From: Dethiobacter sp.
GTDB lineage: Bacteria > Bacillota > Dethiobacteria > DTU022 > UBA8154
Assembly: GCA_020725665.1 (NCBI GenBank)
Contig: DYEO01000060.1
Span: 1-46,432, forward strand
Direction of reading: 5' to 3'
Length of the DNA stretch: 46,432 nt
Below, in pieces: positions 26,338 through 33,755 of this stretch. The notes under the pieces were generated by a model. That model saw nothing but the letters and a program-made list of their open reading frames with translations. It ran no database searches and was not told the DNA's origin. How positions within the stretch are numbered: position 1 is the first letter of the stretch; the number at the start of each line of letters is the position of its first letter. The position numbers and the translations under genes were made by a program.

Positions 26338-26883
26338 ATGGATACAAGCGAGATGGAAAAACTCTATGAGCAGTATTTCCCCCGGGTTTACCGCACGGCT
26401 TTTTTTATTACGGGGGATTATCAGACGGCTGAAGACGTGGCCCAGGAAGCTTTTCTTAAAGCTTTTGCCAGCCTGCATAAGTTGCAAGACAGGCAGAAGT
26501 TCGGCTCCTGGATCAGCGTGATCGCCTCCAACCACGCTGTCGACCTTTTGCGCAAGCAGAAAAAAATATCTCTTTCAGATAACATGGAAACGTACGGTGG
26601 GGAAGCGCATGGCGATAATCCCACAGAGTGTTGGGAAAAAGAGGAGAATATCCGGGAGGTCAGGGAAGCCCTTGCCTTGCTGGAGCCGGAAGAAAGGGAA
26701 ATCCTTGTATTAAAATATTTCAATGAACTGAGCATTAATGATATTGCCTCTTTGCTTGCAGCTCCCGCCGGTACGATAAAATCCCGTCTCTTTCGCGCCC
26801 GTGATAAAGTACGCCTGCTTTTGCAACCACGTAGTACGGAAAAGCGTCCATTAAGTAAGAGGAACTTACCGCTGGAGTATTAA
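26338..26883 (+). CDS. ECF-type RNA polymerase sigma factor
   Basis: A 181-residue sigma-70 family factor with only regions 2 and 4. Region 2 shows YFPRVYRTAFFITGDYQTAEDVAQEAFLKAF in shortened form: the AEDVAQEAFLKAF helix binds core and the -10 element. Region 4 shows LEPEEREILVLKYFNELS and APAGTIKSRLFRARDK, the -35 binding helix-turn-helix. The ribosome site (AAAGGCAGG) is moderate. The membrane protein gene that follows is the expected anti-sigma factor. The stimulus is not shown. Confidence 0.92.
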   Translation: MDTSEMEKLYEQYFPRVYRTAFFITGDYQTAEDVAQEAFLKAFASLHKLQDRQKFGSWISVIASNHAVDLLRKQKKISLSDNMETYGGEAHGDNPTECWEKEENIREVREALALLEPEEREILVLKYFNELSINDIASLLAAPAGTIKSRLFRARDKVRLLLQPRSTEKRPLSKRNLPLEY

Positions 26884-26914
26884 CAGGCAGCAGTAAATTT
26901 TTAAGGTGATGCCA

Positions 26915-27994
26915 ATGACGCTTAAGGAAAAACAAAATATTGATCGCCTGCTTAACAGTTATTTCCGGGAAGAAGCCCGTAAGATCGAAATTCCCGACAG
27001 CAGGCGCTGCTGGCAGGACTTCCAGCAACTGTTGGAAAAGAGCAGGCAGGATGGTTTTTGCATGGAAGATACCATCTCAGCGGCCGTACCGCAGAAAAAA
27101 GGTTCACTCTATCATTTTATGCGGAGATACAGGAGCCTTACGGCCCTGGCCGCTGCCTGTGTCCTAGGCATCATGCTGCTCAGCGGCATGCCGCCGGCCC
27201 AATCGCTGCGCCAGGCGCTCACCGGCATGCTGCCGGAGGTGGGCCAAGACAACATGAAGATGGCGGGAACAGAGGATGAAAAGGCAGAAGGGCAGATGCT
27301 GGAACTGCAAAGCATACCGGCAGAACCGGAAGGCCGGAGTGGAGTGCAGGATGAAGCGCAGGGCACTGAAAGTTTCCGGATGATGCAGACTCAGGAATCG
27401 ACGGAATCAGCTCCCCTGCATCCGGCACCGGAAAAAGAAGATGAGCTATTACGCCAAAAGCTGGCTCCGCCCGGTGCTGGAGAAATGGGTTTGCTCCTTC
27501 ATCCTGATGCGGTCCTTGAAGAAGCCCGGGAATTGACCTTTAACACAATAAATGCATACCGCTCCGCCCTGCAGGAGCATAAGGGGCTTGTTCGTGGAAA
27601 AATCTTCCTGCTGGCTGTGCCGCCGGAGGGATATTCTTTCAGCGGGGCTTTTATCTATAAAACAGACTCCTCCCTGTACAGCGTGCGCCAGGAATTTAGC
27701 AGCAGGAGCGGGGATAAGTTGATTTTGCAGCAGGATTTTTTCCAAGCGGTGGCAACACCGGCCGCTGAGCGCGAAGAAGACCCCGGGGCAGCAGTGGAGG
27801 AGCTGGAGATATTTAACGCTGCGAAACAAACGACCACTTACGGCTACGGCACCCCCGGTTACCAGCTAAGCATACAAAACGGCCGTAATACCATGCAGTG
27901 GTTCCTGGAAGATTCAGCAATCATGATCACGGCCGGGCTTGATGAGCATGGACTTCTGGTCGTCTCCGAACAGTTGGTGGCACTGGAGCAGTAA
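26915..27994 (+). CDS. Membrane-anchored anti-sigma factor-like protein, DUF4367-like C-terminus
   Basis: About 359 residues. The N-terminal 75 residues are cytoplasmic and charged. One membrane segment lies near residue 80 (LTALAAACVLGIMLLSG). A long acidic, Q/E/P-rich linker follows. The outer C-terminal part (residues 230-355: IYKTDSSLYSVRQEFSS, GYQLSIQNGRNTMQWFLE) resembles DUF4367 domains found on anti-sigma proteins. The ATG at 26915 is eight bases after AAGG; a GTG at 26906 overlaps that site. It starts 31 bp after the sigma gene, so the pair is an operon and the N-terminal part likely binds the sigma factor. No zinc-type HC2 motif is seen. Confidence 0.75.
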   Translation: MTLKEKQNIDRLLNSYFREEARKIEIPDSRRCWQDFQQLLEKSRQDGFCMEDTISAAVPQKKGSLYHFMRRYRSLTALAAACVLGIMLLSGMPPAQSLRQALTGMLPEVGQDNMKMAGTEDEKAEGQMLELQSIPAEPEGRSGVQDEAQGTESFRMMQTQESTESAPLHPAPEKEDELLRQKLAPPGAGEMGLLLHPDAVLEEARELTFNTINAYRSALQEHKGLVRGKIFLLAVPPEGYSFSGAFIYKTDSSLYSVRQEFSSRSGDKLILQQDFFQAVATPAAEREEDPGAAVEELEIFNAAKQTTTYGYGTPGYQLSIQNGRNTMQWFLEDSAIMITAGLDEHGLLVVSEQLVALEQ

Positions 27995-28002
27995 GGTCAG
28001 GG

Positions 28003-28779
28003 TCAACGATTTACGTGATGAAAAATGATCGTGGAAGGCCTTCCCACAACTTTCAGATCAAGACATACCAGGTCATAGGGGTGGGATATAACCTGGATTG
28101 TGGCTTGCCCGGGCAATGGTTCCCGCGACTCCACGTTCACCCGGAAGGAAGTATTTTCCCGCACGATTTTTATAATTTTAACATCGTACCCCCCGGTTGG
28201 TTTCCAACCCAGAGAACTGAGGACATAGAGACGGTTTTCCAGTTCCATAGTTCTGTTTACTTTTTCCGGCATGGAAACATCCACCCACTGGCGGACAACT
28301 GTGGGCAGATCGTCGTTTCCCTTCACGCGCTGGAAAGGAATATAATTACTGCTTTCCACCTCAACAACATTGTTTTCCCTGTCCCATTTCACCTTCAGCC
28401 CAAACAGTTCGGAAACAGCGCGCAGGGGCATCATTGTCGCCCCGCCCACAATCACCGCCGGCGTATCCGCCTCCACTATATTTCCGTTTATCTCAATCAT
28501 GGATTGGTTTATATGAACAACAACGTTCTTTCCGTCCCAGACGGTGGATAAAACATTTTTCTCCTGGTCCCAGGCAACCTGTGTGCCCAGGGCTTCCAGA
28601 AGAGGGCGGACAGGCACAATAAGGCGGTTGTTATAAAACTGGGGCGCCACGCGGAAAGAAATCTCCTCACCGTCAAATAAAACACGTACCCTTTTATCCC
28701 CGCTGCCGGCAAAAGCACAGGATGCTGTAAAAAGAATCACCAAGGCACAAAAGAGCGCCGCCAATCTCCTGATAAACAT
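28003..28779 (-). CDS. Exported copper-amine-oxidase-N domain protein with PrcB-like end
   Basis: 258 residues with a signal peptide (ALFCALVILFTASCAFAGS; the Cys could instead make it a lipoprotein). One copper amine oxidase N-terminal-like domain follows (residues 30-140: RVRVLFDGEEI, RLIVPVRPLLEALGTQV, MMPLRAVSELFGLKVKWD), a repeat common on Clostridial surface proteins and not an oxidase. The last 60 residues (GGYDVKIIKIVRENTSFRV, ISHPYDLVCLDL) resemble the PrcB C-terminal domain of protease-complex proteins. It is convergent with the anti-sigma gene with only 8 bp between. Its role is not known. Confidence 0.8.
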   Translation of the reverse strand: MFIRRLAALFCALVILFTASCAFAGSGDKRVRVLFDGEEISFRVAPQFYNNRLIVPVRPLLEALGTQVAWDQEKNVLSTVWDGKNVVVHINQSMIEINGNIVEADTPAVIVGGATMMPLRAVSELFGLKVKWDRENNVVEVESSNYIPFQRVKGNDDLPTVVRQWVDVSMPEKVNRTMELENRLYVLSSLGWKPTGGYDVKIIKIVRENTSFRVNVESREPLPGQATIQVISHPYDLVCLDLKVVGRPSTIIFHHVNR

Positions 28780-28960
28780 TCATACCCCGCCTAAATATTA
28801 ATTAGTTCTCTGCATAAGTTAACGAATAAAGGAAGAAAAAGGTACTGTCTTACCCGGGAAAAGGAGAAAATTTTACACAGGCAGGAGATTGATAAAGGAG
28901 ATTAGAAATAGGAAATAGAGCAATTAGAAGAACACAACACCTAAAGGACAGAGGTAATAT

Positions 28961-29689
28961 ATGAACCTCACTTTTTCCACATCCCGGAACAATCTTTACC
29001 GGGGGTTGAGCAGGAGTATACCCGTTTGCCTGGGATATTTCCCCATTGGATTTGTCTATGGGGTGATGGCTGCGGGAGTTGGCCTGAATCCCCTGGAAAC
29101 AACCCTCATGTCCATACTCGTTTTTGCCGGATCGGCCCAGTTCATTGCCGTGGGTATGATCGGGGAGCAGCTGGCAGTCATAACCATCGCCCTGACCACA
29201 TTTCTGGTAAACCTGCGCCACCTGCTCATGAGCGCCGCCCTGGCCCCCTGCCTCGGTCATCTCAGCCGCTTACAGCAGGCTCTTTTCGCTTACCAGCTTA
29301 CCGATGAAACCTTTGCCCTGCACAGCCTGGACTTCAGAAAAGAAGAAAAACCCCCCGCCGTCAGGATTATTACTACGAATATGGCAGCCCATCTCTGCTG
29401 GGTGGCGGGAAGCCTGGCCGGTGTGTGGACAGGCGGCCTGCTCACCGACCTGGAGATGCTGGGCCTGGATTTCACACTCGCAGCCATGTTTATCTTCCTG
29501 CTTGTGATCCAGATTACAACAGTAAAATACATCCTGGTAGTGCTGCTGGCAATGCTTATTTCTCTTTTGCTGTTCAAGTATTTGGGCGGGCACTGGTACA
29601 TCATTATAACAACCCTGCTTGCCGCCACGGCAGGCTTTTTCCTGGAAAACAGAAGGGCTACAGCAGCAGAAAGGGTTAAAGAACAATGA
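28961..29689 (+). CDS. azlC: AzlC-family amino acid exporter, large subunit
   Basis: A 242-residue membrane protein with about six helices and the AzlC signatures CLGYFPIGFVYGVMA, FAGSAQFIAVGMI and VNLRHLLMSAALAP. With AzlD it forms an exporter for branched-chain or similar amino acids. The ribosome site GACAGAGG precedes the ATG. It overlaps azlD by 4 bp (ATGA-type), so they are translationally coupled. The 180 bp upstream show no attenuator or T-box that I can see. Confidence 0.93.
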   Translation: MNLTFSTSRNNLYRGLSRSIPVCLGYFPIGFVYGVMAAGVGLNPLETTLMSILVFAGSAQFIAVGMIGEQLAVITIALTTFLVNLRHLLMSAALAPCLGHLSRLQQALFAYQLTDETFALHSLDFRKEEKPPAVRIITTNMAAHLCWVAGSLAGVWTGGLLTDLEMLGLDFTLAAMFIFLLVIQITTVKYILVVLLAMLISLLLFKYLGGHWYIIITTLLAATAGFFLENRRATAAERVKEQ

Positions 29690-30021
29690 CTTATTCAACT
29701 GAAACAATACTATTGCTTATCGTGACCATGGCCGGAGCCACCTACTTTTCACGCCTGTTGCCCCTGTTGTTTCTGGCGCGGTGCAAACTGCCCATAACCG
29801 TGGAGCGATGGCTTTCCCATGTCCCCGTGGCCGTGCTGGCAGCTCTCCTGGGACCGGCCCTTTTCCTGCCGAAGGGCGAATTCACATTAGAGCTTTCCCG
29901 TAACCCTCACTTCTGGGCCGCCATCCCCACCTTCGCCGCCGCCATTTATACCCGTAACATGTTTATAACCGTTCTCGTGGGGGTTGCCGGCACGGCCTTG
30001 ATTCGTTTTTTTCTCATGTAG
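29686..30021 (+). CDS. azlD: AzlD-family amino acid exporter, small subunit
   Basis: 111 residues with four hydrophobic segments and typical AzlD features (TYFSRLLPLLFL, WLSHVPVAVLAALLGPALF, WAAIPTFAAAIYTRN). The start overlaps the azlC stop. It is the small partner of AzlC; both are needed for export in studied systems. Confidence 0.92.
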   Translation: MTYSTETILLLIVTMAGATYFSRLLPLLFLARCKLPITVERWLSHVPVAVLAALLGPALFLPKGEFTLELSRNPHFWAAIPTFAAAIYTRNMFITVLVGVAGTALIRFFLM

Positions 30022-30066
30022 TCCCCCATTAATACAGTTTTATTCTAAAAACCATCCGGGTAATTT

Positions 30067-30320
30067 TTATTTTGCAAACCTTGTTATAGAATTTACAATA
30101 TAATTCACTTTCCAATTCAATATATCGTCGCAGTTTTCAACCTCTATCAAAGACGGCTTGGTCTGGATCGTTGGCTTTACTAACAAAATATATTTTGGCT
30201 TTGCAAATCCTAACTTAGCCACTCTAATAATTTCCAGGAATGGCTGAAATAAACATTAATGGCATCCGACATATCCGTCACGGCCTCCTTTATAAAATTT
30301 TCAGTCTCTTTAAAGAACAA
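30067..30320 (-). pseudogene. Frameshifted remnant of an unidentified gene
   Basis: Two minus-strand frames join into one plausible protein. The upstream part reads KETENFIKEAVTDMSDAINV (about 30318-30250). After a frame change near 30240 it continues with LEIIRVAKLGFAKPKYILL and ends VNSITRFAK at a stop at 30067. No start is visible. I do not recognise the family. It is AT-rich compared with azlCD and sits just outside the tRNA integration site, so it may be debris from an earlier insertion. Confidence 0.35.
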
Positions 30321-30411
30321 TTAAATTTGATTATCCTTTTCTCCTCTTTATTTAACAAAGTTAACAAAAATTTTCAAACCTGTCCCCTCGTAACACTACC
30401 GTAATAGTAAA

Positions 30412-30477
30412 AGCCGATTTATCGCATATGGTTTTTAACCTCATATGGTTGTTTTAATCGGCCACACCTGCTATAAT
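30412..30477 (+). promoter_or_regulatory. Promoter of tRNA-Ala with upstream inverted repeat
   Basis: TTGTTT (30449-30454) and TATAAT (30472-30477) are 17 bp apart, and the tRNA starts 21 bp later. The -35 region lies in the right half of an inverted repeat GCCGATT...AATCGGC (about 30412-30461) that also holds two CATATGGTT words. Bases 30321-30411 show nothing else. Confidence 0.6.
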
Positions 30478-30498
30478 AGGACTTGTAAAAATGAATAT

Positions 30499-30574
<76 letters not shown>

Positions 30575-30579
30575 GTAAA

Positions 30580-30624
30580 AGAGGCAGAAACACTGGGTTT
30601 GTGAGAAACCAGATTCTGCCTCTT
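30580..30624 (+). terminator. Hairpin after tRNA-Ala
   Basis: AGAGGCAGAA and TTCTGCCTCT form the base of a long imperfect stem (inner CTGG/CCAG, TTT/AAA). A related hairpin follows the attR copy at 40027-40068. The T tail is short (TCTTCG), so it may be a terminator or an element-end structure. Confidence 0.5.
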
Positions 30625-30703
30625 CGCCTATCCGTGCAAAAGTTCTGCCCAAATTCTGCCGAGGTAAATTATTCCAGTATTTTCAGGACCTCGCATATCA
30701 AGT

Positions 30704-30913
30704 TTAATCGGGAATCATCACCTTGTTAATATTCCTAATCTCAATAGGTACAAGACTTTTATAATTTTGAAGTGTTGCGTTATAAAGGTTGCCCTCATAT
30801 TTTGGAATGCTAACTGTTATCGCAACGAAGTATTTTATTTTGCTAGACTCAAAACCATTGCGCCCCATAGCATGGAGTATTAAAAATGGATTAAGTAATG
30901 AAGTTGCTCTCAT
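30704..30913 (-). CDS. Small hypothetical protein or gene fragment
   Basis: A 69-residue frame starting at an ATG (MRATSLLNPFLILHAMGRNG) and ending VMIPD. The frame stays open upstream into the terminase gene, and the stretch before the ATG (AFLNEEELRLKHLKWDTIV) looks protein-like. It is AT-rich, unlike the GC-rich terminase gene. It could therefore be the 3' end of a gene whose front was replaced. I do not recognise a family. Confidence 0.3.
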   Translation of the reverse strand: MRATSLLNPFLILHAMGRNGFESSKIKYFVAITVSIPKYEGNLYNATLQNYKSLVPIEIRNINKVMIPD

Positions 30914-31010
30914 GGTTTGCTTTTTTTTAACAATAGTATCCCATTTTAAATGCTTTAAGCGTAGCTCCTCTTCATTTAAAAATGCTTTGGCAGGCTTGCT
31001 TGCAGGCAGG

Positions 31011-31313
31011 TCAGATCGAAAACCATTCGGGCAGGCTGCCGGCGTCGAGCTGCAGCTCCCGCGTGAGGCGGGCGAAGAGGAGCTTGGCGTCTTTTTCGAT
31101 GGCCACTTCGGGGCGGGGCCGGGGTTGGCCGAAGCGGTCCAGAAAGACAAGGCCATCCTGTTCCAGCACGCGTCGCGCCTGGTCACTGCGGTCCCAGGCC
31201 TCGCCGGCCAGGGTGAGGATGTGCCACTGCGGCTCCGTGAGCTTATGGGTTTTGACCACCTGCATCCACCACTGGCGTGTCTTTAGCTGTAAATGTTTCG
31301 GTGCGTGGGGCAT
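31011..31313 (-). CDS. P27-family phage terminase small subunit (orphan)
   Basis: 100 residues. The pattern WWMQVVKTHKLTEPQWHILTLAGEAWDRSDQARRVLEQDGL, in shortened form WDRSDQARRVLEQDGLVFLD, and the tail with FGQPRPRPEVAIEKDAKLLF fit the P27 small terminase family, which recognises phage DNA for packaging. There is no large terminase or capsid gene in the island. Its ATG stands 2 bp after the stop of the preceding gene (31316), so the two are coupled. It may be phage debris or a reused DNA-binding protein. Confidence 0.7.
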   Translation of the reverse strand: MPHAPKHLQLKTRQWWMQVVKTHKLTEPQWHILTLAGEAWDRSDQARRVLEQDGLVFLDRFGQPRPRPEVAIEKDAKLLFARLTRELQLDAGSLPEWFSI

Positions 31314-31315
31314 GC

Positions 31316-32125
31316 TCAGATCACTTCTTTCCTGCTCCGGCGGAAGCTCCGGGGGTTGCGGGGGGCCTGCTCCCGCCGCTGCGGCTCCAGGCGGGAGGCG
31401 CTGTCCAGCAGCAGCAGGAAGAAGTTGCGCAGCAAACAGTCGCAGGAGGGCAGCAGTTCCCGTAGGCCCTCACCCTTCAAGCCGGCAAAAGGGGGAGCAG
31501 GCCCGGCCGTGAACCTTTGACGCTGCAGCAGTTCTTGGCGTGCCGTTTCACCCTGGCGCAATTTCGTTTTAACGGTGGATGCCGTGTTCAGGCAGCAGAT
31601 CACCAGGCCACCGCGGCAGATGATGCGGGAGCGGATAAGGGCAGGCTCGCCTGCGGTGTAGAGGGTTTGCCTGCCGGAAAATGATGCATCACTATTTGGG
31701 CTTTCCCCGTTTATCTCCGACATTTCCCCGTTTGCCCCGTTTGCTCCGTTTCCCCTGTTTCCATTTTCCCCGTTCACTGCCTCCACACCCTCCACCTGTA
31801 TTAGATTAACGTATCCCGTTGTATTTTCTCCCAGCGCCGCCGCCTGGCGCACCTTCACCGGCAGCAGCACCAGCCCTTCGGCCAGGGGCAGAGGGATATG
31901 ATGGCTCAACTCCAGCAGCCGGCCCGTATGCCGTCGCACCGCCGCCAGGTCCAGCCTGTAGAAACGGGCCAGCACCTCCACCAGCCAGGGCAGGCTGCGG
32001 GGATCGTGATGTGCCCCCTGCAGGGTATAGACCTGCGTATCCCCTTCCCCCTCCCGGTACCCAGGCAGCAGGGCAACCAACCCCTCTTCCAGGTAACGCT
32101 GGATTACTTCGTTATTTTGCCCCAT
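31316..32125 (-). CDS. Hypothetical protein, possibly ComK-like, with NG-rich insert
   Basis: 269 residues. Residues 25-110 (a YTLQGAHHDPRSLPWLVEVL segment, LLELSHHIPLPLAEGLVLLP, VKVRQ, TTGYVN) recall ComK-type DNA-binding proteins, in which a 'lP...g..l.P.k.R' core is typical; this is a weak match. A low-complexity stretch at about residues 116-138 is made of Asn-Gly words, encoded by a degenerate AACGGGG tandem repeat. The second part has ICRGGLVICCLNTAST. The tail is Arg-rich. The ATG follows TATGGAGGCAG. It is coupled to the terminase gene. Confidence 0.45.
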   Translation of the reverse strand: MGQNNEVIQRYLEEGLVALLPGYREGEGDTQVYTLQGAHHDPRSLPWLVEVLARFYRLDLAAVRRHTGRLLELSHHIPLPLAEGLVLLPVKVRQAAALGENTTGYVNLIQVEGVEAVNGENGNRGNGANGANGEMSEINGESPNSDASFSGRQTLYTAGEPALIRSRIICRGGLVICCLNTASTVKTKLRQGETARQELLQRQRFTAGPAPPFAGLKGEGLRELLPSCDCLLRNFFLLLLDSASRLEPQRREQAPRNPRSFRRSRKEVI

Positions 32126-32384
32126 GAACTACTGCCTCCATAGGTGATATTTGGTAATAGGCCTCCCAAATACCAACAAACGTTCTATATTTCTAAATTA
32201 ATTATACATTAAAAATCCTTTTCTTACCAATCCTACTAATAAAGATCCATTCTTTTAAGCGGCAATATTAACATTTGGGCCTTTCTAAAAAGGAATATTT
32301 AGCTATTTGCAGAATATTTTATGTAACTTGCATATTACAGCTTTTTACTAATTCGGTCCAACCTCGTTAAGGGAGTGAAATATA
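32126..32384. other. AT-rich intergenic region between divergent genes
   Basis: About 260 bp separate the minus-strand ComK-like gene from mod. No gene or clear promoter consensus is visible, although both transcripts must start here. The mod ribosome site AAGGGAGTG is at 32369-32377. Confidence 0.4.
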
Positions 32385-33755
32385 ATGAGTTCCGATTTGG
32401 CTCAACCGGAAAAATTGGAATTGCATTCTCTGGAGATCAGCAAAGCTAACCGGGCAAGGCTGAAGCAGCTCTTTCCCCATGTCTTTGTGGAAACAGTGGA
32501 TGGACAAGGAAAGCTGGTGGAAAGCATTGATTTTGAAAAGCTGAAAGCGGAACTGGGCACGTTCACTGACTTGTTCGAGGGCCGCCGGGAGCACTATGGC
32601 ATGGACTGGCCCGGCAAAAAGGAATGCATGAAAATTATCCAGCAGCCATCCATTGGCACATTGAAGCCCAGCCGGGAAGAGTCTGTTAACTTTGACACCA
32701 CGGAAAACCTCTTCATCGAGGGTGATAACCTGGAAGTGCTGAAGCTGCTGCAAAAATCCTATTACGGCAAAGTGAAAATGATCTACATCGACCCGCCGTA
32801 CAATACGGGTAAAGAGTTTATCTACCCGGACAAGTTCTCCGAATCCCTGGAGACCTACCTGGCATATGCGGGGCTGCTGGATGATGAGGGTAGAAAGTTT
32901 GCTACAAATACTCCCAACGAGGGCAGATTTCATACCAAATGGCTGAACATGATGTACCCGAGGTTGTATCTGGCCAGAAACCTGCTGCGGGAGGACGGGG
33001 TTATTTTTATTTCCATAGATGACAATGAGGTGCAAAACTTGCGATTAATAATGAACGAAATATTTGGTGAGGAAAACTTTATTGCTACCATTATATGGCA
33101 AAAGGTCTTTTCCCCCAAAAATACTGCACGTCATTTTTCCGTTGATCATGATTACATTCTAACGTATGCACGTAATGCCGATACATGGGTTCCTAATCTA
33201 TTACCGCGGACTGAAAAGATGAAAGGCCGTTATAGCAACCCTGATAATGATCCACGAGGACCCTGGGCATCATCCGATCTTTGTGCAAGAAATTATTACA
33301 GTGAAGGCACATATTCAGTAACATGTCCTTCAGGAAGAATTATTTCAAAACCTCCTACCGGAACATATTGGCGCATATCAAAAAAGAACTTTATTAAGTT
33401 AGACCAAGATGGAAGGATCTATTGGGGACCTAAAGGAAACAACATGCCCCGTTTAAAACGTTTTTTATCAGAAGTAAAAAAAGGCATTGTTCCTCAAACG
33501 TTATGGAGATATAAAGAAGTAGGTCATACTCAGGAAGCAAAAAAAGAATTACTTTCATTGGTTGAATTTAAAAGTTCAGATATAGTTTTTAATACTCCTA
33601 AGCCTACAAAGTTAATGGAGAAGATGATACAACTTGCTACTAATTCAAATACCAATGACATAGTTCTTGATTTTTTTGCCGGCTCGGGAACAATTGGAGA
33701 AGCCGTTTTAAAAATGAACAATACTAATTATGGAAACAGAAAATCTGAAGTTTGA
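32385..33755 (+). CDS. mod: Type III restriction-modification methyltransferase, C-terminally truncated
   Basis: 456 residues of a type III Mod subunit, an N6-adenine methyltransferase of the beta class. Catalytic motif IV is DPPYNTGKEF (near residue 137). The target-recognition region follows, then motif I DFFAGSGTIGEAVL (near residue 432). Family members run to about 620-650 residues, continuing roughly 150-200 residues after motif I. Here the protein stops right after GNRK, and the res ATG lies 26 bp before the stop. The first 230 residues are encoded in GC-balanced DNA, while the recognition region (about 33085-33725) is clearly AT-rich, which suggests a swapped recognition domain. Whether the shortened Mod still methylates is doubtful; a loss would make an active Res harmful or idle. 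Confidence 0.85.
   Translation: MSSDLAQPEKLELHSLEISKANRARLKQLFPHVFVETVDGQGKLVESIDFEKLKAELGTFTDLFEGRREHYGMDWPGKKECMKIIQQPSIGTLKPSREESVNFDTTENLFIEGDNLEVLKLLQKSYYGKVKMIYIDPPYNTGKEFIYPDKFSESLETYLAYAGLLDDEGRKFATNTPNEGRFHTKWLNMMYPRLYLARNLLREDGVIFISIDDNEVQNLRLIMNEIFGEENFIATIIWQKVFSPKNTARHFSVDHDYILTYARNADTWVPNLLPRTEKMKGRYSNPDNDPRGPWASSDLCARNYYSEGTYSVTCPSGRIISKPPTGTYWRISKKNFIKLDQDGRIYWGPKGNNMPRLKRFLSEVKKGIVPQTLWRYKEVGHTQEAKKELLSLVEFKSSDIVFNTPKPTKLMEKMIQLATNSNTNDIVLDFFAGSGTIGEAVLKMNNTNYGNRKSEV

Noticed and set aside
28780..28960. T-box or amino-acid riboswitch before azlC
   Set aside because: The 180 bp contain no T-box core, no long terminator hairpin and no known riboswitch motif.
28850..29260. 136-codon minus-strand frame
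   Set aside because: It overlaps azlC antisense, and azlC has all family signatures and a good ribosome site.
31740..31810. CRISPR-like or VNTR array in the ComK-like gene
   Set aside because: The AACGGGG words are in frame, short and degenerate, with no spacers; they only code for an Asn-Gly-rich insert.
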